From Closterium sp. NIES-65 (taxonomy: Eukaryota > Streptophyta > Zygnematophyceae > Desmidiales > Closteriaceae), in contig CANXME010001453.1 of NCBI GenBank assembly GCA_948144175.1, positions 2,480,001-2,544,000 of the forward strand: DNA of 64,000 nt, read 5' to 3'. Within the stretch, counting starts at the first letter, position 1. Every line of letters begins with the position of its first letter. The notes under the pieces were generated by a model, which was given only the letters and a program-made list of their open reading frames with translations, did not search any database and had not been told where the DNA came from. A program made the position numbers and the translations under genes. This document shows positions 10,401-19,656 of the stretch, one piece after another.

Positions 10401-13400
10401 CGCCTCTTCCCCTACGGCACTCCGTCCCTCCCCCCGCCCCCGCTCTTCTTGGTACCAGGTCCCCCCCCGGTCGACCCCCTCCCCCCTCAGGGTCCTGCCC
10501 CTTCAGGTGTGTCCCAGGTAGACGCGGTTGAGCCTGTCGAGGTCACTAGTGACTCTGGTGCTGCTGCGGGAGCTGAGCCTGGGGGTGCTGGGACTGGAGG
10601 TGCTATGCCTGGGGGTGTTGAGACTGGGGGTGCGGAGTCTGAGGGTGCTGAGCCTGGGGGTACTGAGCCTAGGGGTGCTGAGCCTGGGGGTACTGAGTCT
10701 GGGGGTGCTGAGCCTGGGGGTGCTGGGCCTGGGGGTGCTGAGCTTGGGGGTGCAGGGCCTGGGGGTGCTGAGCCTGGAGGTTCTTCGCCTGGAGGTTCTC
10801 CGCCTGGAGGTGCTTCGTCTCGCCGAGAGCCACTCTCCCCACAGGAGCTGCGTGAGTGGTTTATTCGGCGCTGGAGGCGTGCTGCTAGTGCTGGAGGTTC
10901 TTCGGCTGCAGAGGGTACTGCTGCCACGCGTCCCGGAGGTGCTCGTACTGGGGGTACTGGAGCTGCTGGACCTGAGAGTTCTTCTGGAGCTGGTACTACT
11001 GAGGGTGTTGGCGCTGAGACTACCGCTGGCGGTCCAGCTGGCAGTGCTCCTGGTGCTGCTGGGGGTTCCGGGACTTCTGGAGGTGCTGCTGGGGGTTCTG
11101 GAGCTACTGGAGGTGCTACTGGAGGTGCTGCTGGAGCGGATACTCCTGCTGGGGGTACTGGTGCTGTCCATGCTGTTTCTGGAGTCGCCTCGCGGCCCCG
11201 ACCGTACTTCGTTCCGCTCCTGCAGCAGGTTCTTAGTCTTACACCTTCCCTTGGTCCTCCTCCTCCTCCCTTAGAGGGTCCACAGCCTGTCCAGTCACAG
11301 CTACAGCTTGCCTCCCCTTTGCCTGCTCCTTCTCCCTACGATGGTCCGACTAGAGGTCTTACTGAGCGTCGTGACCCTGCGTCTCGTCCTACGTCGCCTG
11401 TTCGTACTGCGCGCACTAGTGGTCGCGGTTCGCGTCAGCGTCCTCCTCCTGTCCCTGGCACGCACCGGATGTCTCTGCGTCCGTCCACTGCTCCTCTGCG
11501 TGCCCCTTTGCCTTCTCCTCCTTCTTCCTCTCTTCCTGCTCTTAGCGACCCGGAGTCGGACTCTCTTCGTGCTGCCAGTCCTACTGTCACGCGTCTCCTT
11601 GCTACTGCTGTCACTGACCCTTCTTTCGAGTCTTCTGCTGCGTCTGCTCTTGTCACTGAGCTCGTCGACTTTGCTGCGCGCTATCGTCTAGACTACGCTG
11701 CTAGTCTTGTCGCTGAGTCTGAGTCTGTCTGTCCTCCGTCCGTCGGGGGTGAGTGTGCCCTTGGCACGGACGTACTTGAGGACAGGCAGGAGGGGTTCCA
11801 GTGTCTGGTCGCCACTTCACCTCATCTCGCGTCTGTACTGCTAGCCCCTGAGGGAGACCCGGATGCACTTGACATCCCGACTCCGCGCTCTTACGCGGAG
11901 GCGTTAGAGGGTCCCTACTCCTCTCAGTGGCAGGCAGCTATGGATGCAGAGATGGCTTCCTGGAAGTCCACAGGCACCTACGTTGACGCTGTTCCCCCTC
12001 CTGGGGCGAGCATAGTCAGTGGCATGTGGATCTTCAGGGTAAAGCGGCCGCCGGGTTCTCCGCCTGTCTTCAAGGCGCGTTACGTGGCTCGTGGCTTCAG
12101 TCAGCGGCAGCGAGTTGACTACTTTCAGACCTTCTCCCGCACCCCGAAGATGACCACTCTTCGGGTACAGCTGCACGTTGCTGCTCACCGTGACTACAAG
12201 CTGCACTCTCTCGACTTCAGCACTGCTTTCTTGCAGGGCAGCCTACACGAGGAGATCTGGCTGCGTCGCCCACCTGGCTTCACTGGGTCTTTCCCTCCTG
12301 GTACCCATTGGAGTCTCCGGCGTCCAGTCTACGGTCTCCGCCAGGCGCCACGTGAGTGGCACGACACACTGAGGACTACGCTTGCGGCACTTGGGTTTGC
12401 TCCTTCTAGTGCCGACCCGTCACTGTTTCTGCGCACCGACACCTCTCTGCCGCCGTTCTACATCCTCGTGTACGTCGACGACTTGGTCTTTGCCACAGCT
12501 GACACTGCTGGACTCGCCTACATGAAGTCCGAGCTGCAGAAGAGACACACGTGTACTGACCTGGGTGAACTGCGCGGCTACCTTGGCTTGTAGATCACCC
12601 GGGACAGAGCACGCCGCACCATTACCCTGACTCAGTCACACATGGTGCAGCAGGTCCTTCAGCGCTTCGGCTTCACGTACTCCTTGCCTCTCGCCACTCC
12701 TCTGCCTACTCGCCACTCGCTCTCAGCTCTGCCTTCGGATGAGTCCGTAGAGTCGAGTGGCCCGTATGCAGAGCTTGTTGGCTGCCTCATGTACCTGATG
12801 ACCTGCACACGACCTGACCTTGCATACCCTCTTAGCATTCTCGCACGCTATGTTGCTCCTGGGAGACACTGACCAGAGCACATGGCTGCAGCGAAGAGGG
12901 TGTTGCGCTACTTGTGCAGCACGTCGGGCATGGGGCTAGTGCTTGGAGGGCGGAGTCCTGTGGTCCTCACTGGGCACGCGGACGCTTCTTGGGCTGACGA
13001 CCAGGCTACGCAGCGGTCGTCACAGGGCTACACCTTCAGCCTTGGTTCCGGCTCTGTTTCGTGGCGGGCTACCCGCTCGTCTTCTGTTCTCGGCTCTAGT
13101 TGTGAGGCTGAGATCTACGCGGGGGCTATGGCTGCCCAGGAGCTTCGCTGGCTCACCTACCTGCTGACCGACCTTGGAGAGCCGCCGCGTTCTCCTCCAG
13201 TCCTGTACGTAGACAACAAGGCCATGCTGGCCTTGTGTCGAGAGCAGCGACTGGAGCACAGGACAAAGCACATCGCTCTCCGCTACTTTCTTGCTCGTGA
13301 GCTGCAGCAGCGTGGACAGTTGCGACTTGCGTACGTGGCCTCTGAGGCCAACACTGCTGATGTCTTCACCAAGGCACTTGCGCCTTGTGATCATCAGCGT

Positions 13401-13454
13401 TGCTGCACGCAGCTGGGTCTTGTGCCTGTCTTGCCTCACTTGCTCACTTCTTGA
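7491..13454 (+). pseudogene. gag-pol of element B
   Basis: The start at 7491 (MATPTVLAFDVEGRAIDF) matches the Gag start of D, E and F. Parts in order: Gag with LPYLFPDLAAF helix region (7491-8260), poly-Gly tract (8290-8510), Gln-rich stretch, Cys/His motif (about 8650-8730), protease LDSGASRSFF (about 9037), GAG-pre-integrase (about 9500), integrase with MDVWGP (about 9711), HSDRGGEFSS and SPQQNGI segments, GGAEPGGTE-type repeat linker (about 10525-11190), reverse transcriptase with YVDDLVFA (about 12470), and RNase H with DNKAML and DVFTKALAP (12880-13454). All copia domains are present, but the frame carries about four breaks. Confidence 0.9.
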
Positions 13455-13802
13455 CCTTGCCTGTACCTTCACCTATATATACTCTTGCTCTTGCTTGCTT
13501 GACTCTTGTATATCTCTATATGTGATCTTGCATGTGAACTAGCCTTTTGGCCTTTGCACTTGTGCTCGGAATGTGTGGTGACTTTGTGATCCACCCTGAG
13601 CTTTGCTTTGCTTTGCTTGACTGGTCTTGTGACCCCTTGTTCTCCCCCACTTTGCCTATGGGGGTGTGTCAGAACATATAGCTTATATATTTGTGTAGGC
13701 TATAGTGGGGTATCCCATAAGGGGTACAACCCAATTAGGGTTTCCTATTTGTACTCACTGCGTTCATAGTCATTTCATTCTCGTTCACTTCTTCTCAGGC
13801 GG

Positions 13803-14754
13803 CTCGGCTGCTGGGCGGCTCGGCTGCAGAGCGGCTCGGCTGCAGGGCGGCTCGGCTGCTAGGCGGCTCGGCTGCCGGGCGGCCCGGTTGCTGGGCGGCT
13901 CGGGCGGCTCAGCTGGCCGGCGGTGCAGCTGCTCAGCGCTGCGGGCGCTGGGAGGTGGGGTCGCAGGTGGTGGCGGGCCGCAAGGGTGGGCGGGGCCGAA
14001 GTGGGCGACGGGCCCGCAGCGGGGCCTAAGAGGGGCCGACGGGGCCGAAGTGGGCGACGGGGCCGAAGTGGGGCCGTAGCGGGGCCGACGGGGCCGAAGG
14101 GGGGCCGCTGCGGGGCCGTAGCGGGGCCGCAGCGGGGCCGAAGTGGGGCCGACGGGGCCTAAGTGGGGCCGTGACGGGGCCGACAGGGCCTAAGCGGAGC
14201 CGACGGGGCCGTAGCGGGGCCGTAGCGGGGCCGACGGGGCCATAGCGGGGCTGTAGCGGGGCCGCAACGGGGCCTAAGTGGGGCCGACGGGGCCTAAGCG
14301 GGGCCGCAACGGGGCCGACGGGGCCTAAGCGGGGCCGACGGGTCCGTAGTGGGGCCGACGGGGCCTAAGCGGGGCTGACGGGGCCGTAGCGGGGCTAAGC
14401 GGGGCTGTAGCGAGGCCGACGGGGCCTAAGCGGGGCCGACGGGGCCGTAGCGAGGCCTAAGCGGGGCCGACGGGGCCGTAGCGGGGCCGACGGGGCCTAA
14501 GCGGGGCCGACGGGGCCGTAGCGAGGCCGTAGCGGGGCCTAAGCGAGGCCGACGGGGCAGTAGCGGGGTCGAAGCGGGGCCGTAACGGGGCCGACGGGGC
14601 CGTAGCGGGGCCGTTCGAGGAGTAGTAAGGGTGGCCAAAAGGGGCCACTAAGGCGACTCGGGGCGCTACTCGGGTTAGGAGCTAAGCGCGCTCCGGGCAC
14701 GGAAGGAAAAGAAATACGTGGTGGGCCCTAGGCAGAATTCCCACTCGGGAACAT
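13803..14754 (-). repeat. G+C-rich tandem-repeat leader of element A (right part)
   Basis: ggcggctcgg units continue from 13798. About 13975-14625 is then an irregular array of roughly 20-bp units of the type ggggccgacggggcctaagc. On the element's sense strand the leader next holds GGGCCCACC (fwd 14720-14728) and a stem-loop (fwd 14738-14751, ttccc/gggaa), then the primer site. No gene is seen. Confidence 0.8.
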
Positions 14755-14765
14755 GCTCGATACCA

Positions 14766-14896
14766 TGACGAGAAGTGAGAATGGATTAATGAACTATGAA
14801 AGAGTTGGGTACAAGTACTAACCCTAATTGGGTTGTACCCCATATGGGCTACCCCAGTACAGCCTACACAAATGTATAAGCTATAATGTTCTGACA
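14766..14896 (-). repeat. 5' LTR of element A
   Basis: 131 bp, starting TGACGAGAAG and ending TTCTGACA on the plus strand (TG...CA on the minus strand). It shares the core GGGGTACAACCC and a TTAGGGTT telo-box-like motif with the LTRs of B, D, E and F. The primer site follows at 14755-14765. Confidence 0.9.
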
Positions 14897-16276
14897 GATC
14901 GACGACACGGTCACACGCGAGAATGCGCGCTTGGCCGTGAAGGGTTTCACGCAGGTCTACGGCACAGACTACGACAAGACGTACGCACTAGTGAGCAGCT
15001 ACGTAAATTTACCGCTCTTCCTCACCATCGTAGCCGTCCTCGACCTGCATCTGATGTAGCTCGACATGAAGAACACGTTTCTACAGAGCAAGCAAGATCG
15101 CGTCCTCTACATGTACCAGCCGGATTACTACAACGACGGGACCAGCCGAGCGTGCAAGCTACTGAAGAGCCTCTACGGGCTGAAGCAGTCGCCGCTGCTA
15201 TGGTTTAAGACGCTCAACAACGTGTTATCTGGCGTCGACTGGAAGAAAAGTCAGGTCGACGAGGCTCTCTACTTCAAGGTTGATGACGACGGATTGATGT
15301 GCTGGGTGCCCGTCTACGTCGACGACCTTCTCGCCGCCAGTAGCAGCCTTGCTATGGTGATCAAGCCGGTCGAGAAGTACCTCGGGCTGGAAATTGTGCA
15401 CGACCGACCTCCGCAGAAGCTGTGGCTCCATAAACAAGTCTACGTCGTCAAGCTCCGTCGGCGTTTCATCGACGAGGAGCAGACCGGGCGAGTGCAGAAG
15501 ACGCCTGTCTCCATCGACGCCTACGCAGAGATGACTTTCAACGACGAGGACGCAAAATTGCGCGAAGAGGAGGAGTATCGGCAGAAGGTCGGCTCGCTGA
15601 AGTTTGTGGCGACAAAGACGAGACCGAACGTTGCCTTTGCGTGCAACAAGTTGGGAAGCGGCCTGACTGTGCGAAGCGATAACCACTGGCGCAAGGTCGA
15701 CCATTGTCAGCACTACCTCGCTGACTCCCGTGACTCCGCTTTGGAGTTCGGCGGCGGGCCAGAGTCGCTGGTTCTTGTCGGCTATGCAGATGTCGACGAC
15801 GCTGGTAGCAAGCAGAATCGAACAAGCTCGGGCGGCTATGTGTTCGTCTTCGGCGGAGCCGTAGTCTTATGGTCGAGCCAGCGCATCAAATGCGCGATGC
15901 TCTCATTGACCAAATGAGAGTAGGCCGAGGCCACCGAAGCTGGCAAAGAGGCTCGCTGTCTGCGCTTCCTCCGTGCAGAATTGTGCCTGCTCGACGCAAG
16001 GAAGCCGATTGTTCTGCACGTGGACAACCAGTCGGCAATCACGATCGCAGAGAGCTTGGGGCTCAAGGGCAACCTCAAGCACATGGAGCGTCGCTATGCC
16101 TGGCTGCAGCATATGGTGAAGCGCGCAAAGATTACTCTGCAGTACATCCCGACCTCCGAGCAGCCGACCGATTTTCTGACAAAGGCGCTGCATTTCCCAG
16201 CTTTCAACCGCTGCTTCGTTGCAATCGGCCAAGTGCGTCTGGCGGACATAGGCAACGGTGATGATAAGGTGCAGTA
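14897..16276 (+). pseudogene. Element G: pol fragment of a different copia lineage
   Basis: The plus strand encodes the copia reverse transcriptase (LYMYQPDYYN, SLYGLKQSPLLW, VYVDDLLAAS near 15317) and RNase H (GYADVDDAGS, DNQSAITIAES near 16025, QPTDFLTKAL near 16165). DNQSA instead of the DNKAM seen in A/B/D/F/H, and the lack of the Gly/Ala linker, mark a separate lineage. The 5' half is missing because A's LTR abuts at 14896. The frame carries a few breaks (about two or three). Confidence 0.85.
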
Positions 16277-16426
16277 GTAGGTGCCGTGCCCTTCTGCACG
16301 GCTAGTGTGGTGACATGCGTGCTATGTGTTGGGTGCACGCAGATGGAGTTTCTCATTCTATTCTATCCCTTGGGTTCTGGGTAGACCTAGTGTGTGAGGT
16401 GCCCAAGCGTGAGCGCGGCAGGGGAG
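16277..16426 (+). other. 3' untranslated region and polypurine tract of element G
   Basis: Non-coding stretch after RNase H, ending in a purine-rich tract ggcaggggag (about 16417-16426) just before a TGTTGATGGG LTR start. Confidence 0.6.
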
Positions 16427-16930
16427 TGTTGATGGGAATCGGCCCTGCCCTTGCTTGGGCGAAGCAGACCTTGCAATTCGGGGGGCGCGCAGAAGTTGTC
16501 GTAGACTGCGCGAGGAGTTCGACCTTGACCTGCTTGTATAGTTCGACCTCGACGCGTCCGCAGAGGACGCTGGTCTACGTGTCCATAGAGGACGCTGTTC
16601 GACGTGTCCGCAGAGGACGCTGGTCTATGAGATCGCAGAGGACGCGGTCGACGAGCTCGTAGAGGATGCTAGTCAACCAGCCCGTCGATGAGTTTGGTAT
16701 AGGAGCTCCTCGATGAGGCCGGTACAGGAGCTCCTATACGAGGCTTGTGAAGGAGCTCATCAACGAGATCGGTCGACAAGTACAGTTCGGCGCGCTCGTC
16801 TCGGCGAAGGCTGTTCGACGGAGCATCGTCAAATCACTTAACCGAAGCTGCTCACCTGCAAAGGTCGCAGATGTGCGCGAACTTCACTTCAGGAGGTTTT
16901 TGCGAAGTCGGCCTGTGGAACAGCATCACG
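16427..16930 (+). repeat. 3' LTR of element G, left part
   Basis: Begins TGTTGATGGG directly after the polypurine tract. It contains short direct repeats around gtccgcagaggacgctggtc (about 16555-16670). It is interrupted by TRIM1 at 16931 and resumes at 17306. The right end is not certain: TCAACA at 17340-17345 would make a 6-bp inverted repeat with the start, but promoter-like and polyadenylation-like sequence continues to about 17860. Confidence 0.6.
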
Positions 16931-17305
16931 TGTCAGTAGATCTGCACTGTGGATGCCCGATTGATCCTGGAGAGGGTTGCAGGCGCGTTTGCCTGGGGGG
17001 TTATGGGCGCACTGACCCGCTACTGAAACAAGCCCTTTTATCCCAATGGTCTAGTGGTTGGGATTCTGACATGGTATCAGAGCGGTCTCGGGTTCGATTC
17101 CCGGTGTACGCACATGTAGGCCATTGCCGCTGTGCTTAGTCCTGGACCTCCTAGTGTGGGGGGGTGTCAATAGATCTGCACTGTGGATTCCCGATTGATC
17201 CTGGAGAGGGTTACAGGCGCGTTCGCCAAGGGGGGTATGGGCGCACTGACCCGCTACTGAAACAAGCCCTTTTATCCCAATGGTCTAGTGGTTGGGATTC
17301 TGACA
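16931..17305 (+). mobile_element. TRIM1: 375-bp miniature terminal-repeat retrotransposon
   Basis: Two 141-bp direct terminal repeats (16931-17071 and 17165-17305), both TGTCA...TGACA, flank only 93 bases. The interior starts with a primer site TGGTATCAGAGC (17072-17083) and ends in a G-rich polypurine tract (to 17164). A 5-bp target duplication TCACG flanks the element (16926-16930 and 17306-17310). The repeats differ at about 7 of 141 positions, so it is moderately old. It has no coding capacity and would depend on proteins of autonomous elements. The boundary of 5' repeat and primer site is tRNA-shaped (separate entry). Orientation is assigned from primer site to polypurine tract. Confidence 0.93.
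17036..17112 (+). promoter_or_regulatory. tRNA-like RNA polymerase III promoter in TRIM1
   Basis: An A box TGGTCTAGTGG (17047-17057) and a B box GGTTCGATTCC (17091-17101) lie 44 bases apart start to start, exactly tRNA spacing. A 5-bp stem tctga/tcaga (17065-17069 with 17077-17081) encloses a 7-base loop in the anticodon-arm position, and the T arm pairs around the B box. The acceptor ends do not pair, so it is not a functional tRNA gene. A TTTT tract (17036-17039) precedes it and recurs in the 3' repeat (17270-17273), where it could end a transcript. The primer site lies inside the anticodon arm. Polymerase III use is inferred. Confidence 0.6.
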
Positions 17306-17868
17306 TCACGTGCTCGACGGTGCAGCGCTAGCGAAACCGTCAACACGTGTTCTACGTGGCACCTGCGCAATGTGCCTGGCGGCGCGTCCGTCTACCTACA
17401 TCTACTTTTGTAGGTGCGCAAATGCGCAGAAGCTCATCTGCCTTTGCAGCGCTGGCAGACCACTGCTATACTACGCTGGCACACTACTCTGCTGCAGCGT
17501 TGGCAAGCCGCTCTTCTGCCGCGCTGGCATAGTTCGCCCTTGAGAGGGCTGGTTAGGTGTTGTAATGCCTTTCTACCTATATCGACTTGCATGCCTCATT
17601 TGTAATATAATGTTCTTTCAATCTCCTAGTAAAACTCTTACCAAATCTCTTACTGAACATAGCAAGTAGTGAGAACGCCTAGTGCAACGCTACGATCACC
17701 CGCACAACCCGTGCCTTCCTCCGTAGTCCACTCTCATTATGTAGTGACTCTTCGCAGCTATATCCCATAGGCGGTTACTATTGACAAAATTCTTTTGCAT
17801 CATTGCATCCAAGTTTTGCGAATAAAACTCTTGCCAACTTTTGCTAGTTATGCGACGTAGTCCAACCC
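17306..17868 (+). repeat. Probable remainder of element G's LTR and flank
   Basis: No gene. The stretch contains repeats around gcagcgctggcagacc and gcagcgttggcaagcc, TTTGTAATATAATG-like A+T-rich sequence and an aataaaactctt segment (17821) that could act in polyadenylation. The end of the G LTR cannot be fixed without a second copy. Confidence 0.45.
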
Positions 17869-18115
17869 TGTCAGATGTCCACTGGAGATCCTCGATTGAT
17901 CCTAGGGAAGGGTTACAGGCACGTTGGCCTGGGGGGTTAGGGGCGCACTGACCCGCTACTTAACAAGCCCTTGTCAAACATTATATATGTTATACTTGTG
18001 TAGGCTACAGTGGGTTAGCCTATAGGGGGTACACAATTCTAGGGTTTCCTACTTGTACTCATTTCACTGCTAGTTCATTCATTCCTGTTCGCTTATTCTC
18101 ACATGGTATAGAGCG

Positions 18116-18150
18116 GGTCCTTCTACGGACCGTTTTTTCTTGGGCCCACC
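18116..18150 (+). promoter_or_regulatory. Leader stem-loop and GGGCCCACC box of element H
   Basis: ggtcc (18116-18120) pairs with ggacc (18127-18131) around a 6-base loop. GGGCCCACC follows at 18142-18150. The stem sequence differs from B's but pairing is kept. A second short stem (gcgcc/ggcgc) follows near 18155-18172. Confidence 0.5.
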
Positions 18151-18229
18151 GAAGCGCCCCCCGAGGCGCGATCTTTTTTTTAGCGACCCCTCGGGTCGCC
18201 ATTTCCCCTGCGGCCCCGCCGCCTAAACT

Positions 18230-19250
18230 GACGCGGCCCCGCCGCCCTCTCTGTCGCGGCCCCGCCGCCTGCTCTCACGCGGCCCCGCCCCGGCTCCTTC
18301 GCGGCCCCGCCGCCTGCTCTCGCGCGGCCCCGCCCCGGCTTCTACGCGGCCCCGCCCCGGCTTTCACGCGGCCCCGCCGACGGCTTTGTCGCGGCCCCGC
18401 CCAGGCCCTTACGCGGCTCCGCCGCCTGCTCTCACGCGGCCCCGCCCCGGCTCCTTCGCGGCCCCGCCGCCTGCTCTCGCGCGGCCCCGCCCCGGCTTCT
18501 ACGCGGCCCCGCCCCGGCTTTCACGCGGCCCCGCCGACGGCTTTGTCGCGGCCCCGCCCAGGCCCTTACGCGGCTCCGCCGCCTGCTCTCACGCGGCCCC
18601 GCCCCGGCTCCTTCGCGGCCCCGCCGCCTGCTCTCGCGCGGCCCCGCCCCGGCTTCTACGCGGCCCCGCCCCGGCTTTCACGCGGCCCCCGCCGACGGCT
18701 TTGTCGCGGCCCCGCCCAGGCCCTTACGCGGCTCCGCCGCCTGCTCTCACGCGGCCCCGCCCCGGCTCCTTCGCGGCCCCGCCGCCTGCTCTCGCGCGGC
18801 CCCGCCCCGGCTTCTACGCGGCCCCGCCCCGGCTTTCACGCGGCCCCGCCAACGGCTTAGTCGCGGCCCCGCCCAGGCCCTTACGCGGCTCCGCCGCCTG
18901 CTCTCACGCGGCCCCGCCCCGGCTCCTTCGCGGCCCCGCCGCCTGCTCTCGCGCGGCCCCGCCCCGGCTTCTACGCGGCCCCGCCCCGGCTTTCACGCGG
19001 CCCCGCCGACGGCTCTGTCGCGGCCCCGCCCAGGCCCTTACGCGGCCCCGCCGCCTGCCCCCGTCGCGGCCCGGTCACCTCCTGACGGCCCCGCCGTCCC
19101 TTCGTGACGGCCCCGCCGTCCCCTCCTAACGGCTCCTGCCGTCCCCTTCTACCGGCCCCGCAACTGCACCTGCTGGCCCCGCCGCTGCACCTACCGGCCC
19201 CCCCCACCACCCACCCCCCCCTTTTCCCGTCGCCCGTCACGGCTCCTTCG
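18230..19250 (+). repeat. 157-bp tandem-repeat leader of element H
   Basis: About five copies of a 157-bp unit run from about 18272 to 19060, recognisable by recurring ctctcacgcggcccc starts at about 18272, 18429, 18586, 18744 and 18901. Each unit is itself built from cgcggccccgcc modules. The period is not a multiple of three, and the open frame at 18386-19129 is a repeat translation (Ala/Arg/Pro), not a gene. To 19250 the repeats become C-rich. Confidence 0.85.
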
Positions 19251-19656
19251 GGGGCAGGGGTGGCAGGTGTGTGGCCTCCCCTGCTTCTCCTCCTCCTTCA
19301 TCTCCCACTGCAGCAGCCGAGCCGCTCACCTGCAGCAGCCGAGCCGCCCCACCGCCGAGCCGCCCTGCACCCGAGCCGCCCAGCAGCCGAGCCGCCCGGC
19401 CGCCGAGCCGCCGGGTCGCTGAGCTGCTGAGCTGCAGTTGCTGCCGAGCCGCCCTGCCGCCGAGCCGCCGAGTCACCGAGCTGCTGAGCTGCAGTTGCTG
19501 CCGAGCCGCCTTGCCGCCGAGCCGCCCGAGTCGCCCGAGCCGCCGAGCCGCCGAGCTGCCGAGCCGGTGAGTCGCCGAGCCTACTCTTCCCACCACTGGT
19601 GAGCTCTTGCCCTGCTAACACGCTGCGCGTCGCCTGCTTGCCTGCCTGCCTGCCTT

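Larger units (their letters stand above)
6458..13797 (+). mobile_element. Element B: short-LTR Ty1/copia, plus strand, both LTRs present
   Basis: LTRs are 6458-6588 and 13667-13797 (131 bp each, TGTCAGAACATAT... to ...CTTCTCA) and differ at only two positions, so the insertion is young. A 5-bp target duplication GGCGG flanks it (6453-6457 and 13798-13802). The primer site TGGTATTGAGC is at 6589-6599 and the polypurine tract tatgggggtg ends at 13666. Gag-pol covers 7491-13454. The element is structurally complete, but its protein frames carry about four breaks, so it is broken. It sits within the leader of element A, in the opposite orientation. Confidence 0.95.
402..14896 (-). mobile_element. 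Element A: short-LTR Ty1/copia, minus strand, split by element B
   Basis: Read on the minus strand, the element starts with a 131-bp 5' LTR (14766-14896, TG...CA), a primer site matching TGGTATCGAGC (14755-14765), a G+C-rich leader (13803-14754 plus 6316-6457), gag (from 6315) and pol down to about 448. The 3' LTR is absent; homology to element D's 3' untranslated region stops near 402, where C-type LTR sequence begins. Element B lies inside the leader. The protein frames carry several breaks (at least four). Age cannot be taken from an LTR pair because only one LTR is present. It must predate element B, whose LTRs differ at 2 of 131 positions. Confidence 0.9.

Noticed and set aside
17040-17112. 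A functional tRNA gene
   Set aside because: D, anticodon and T arms can be drawn, but the acceptor ends do not pair and the element structure (LTR ends, primer site, target duplication) explains the position.
17165-17305. A solo LTR independent of 16931-17071
   Set aside because: The two repeats share matching TCACG outer flanks and enclose a primer site and polypurine tract, so they form one element.
18386-19129. Long Arg/Pro/Ala open frames in leader arrays (also 35540-36205, 50436-51311, 56806-57564 and 63365-63985)
   Set aside because: They translate tandem repeats; in H and K the period is not a multiple of three, and no start context or domain supports them.
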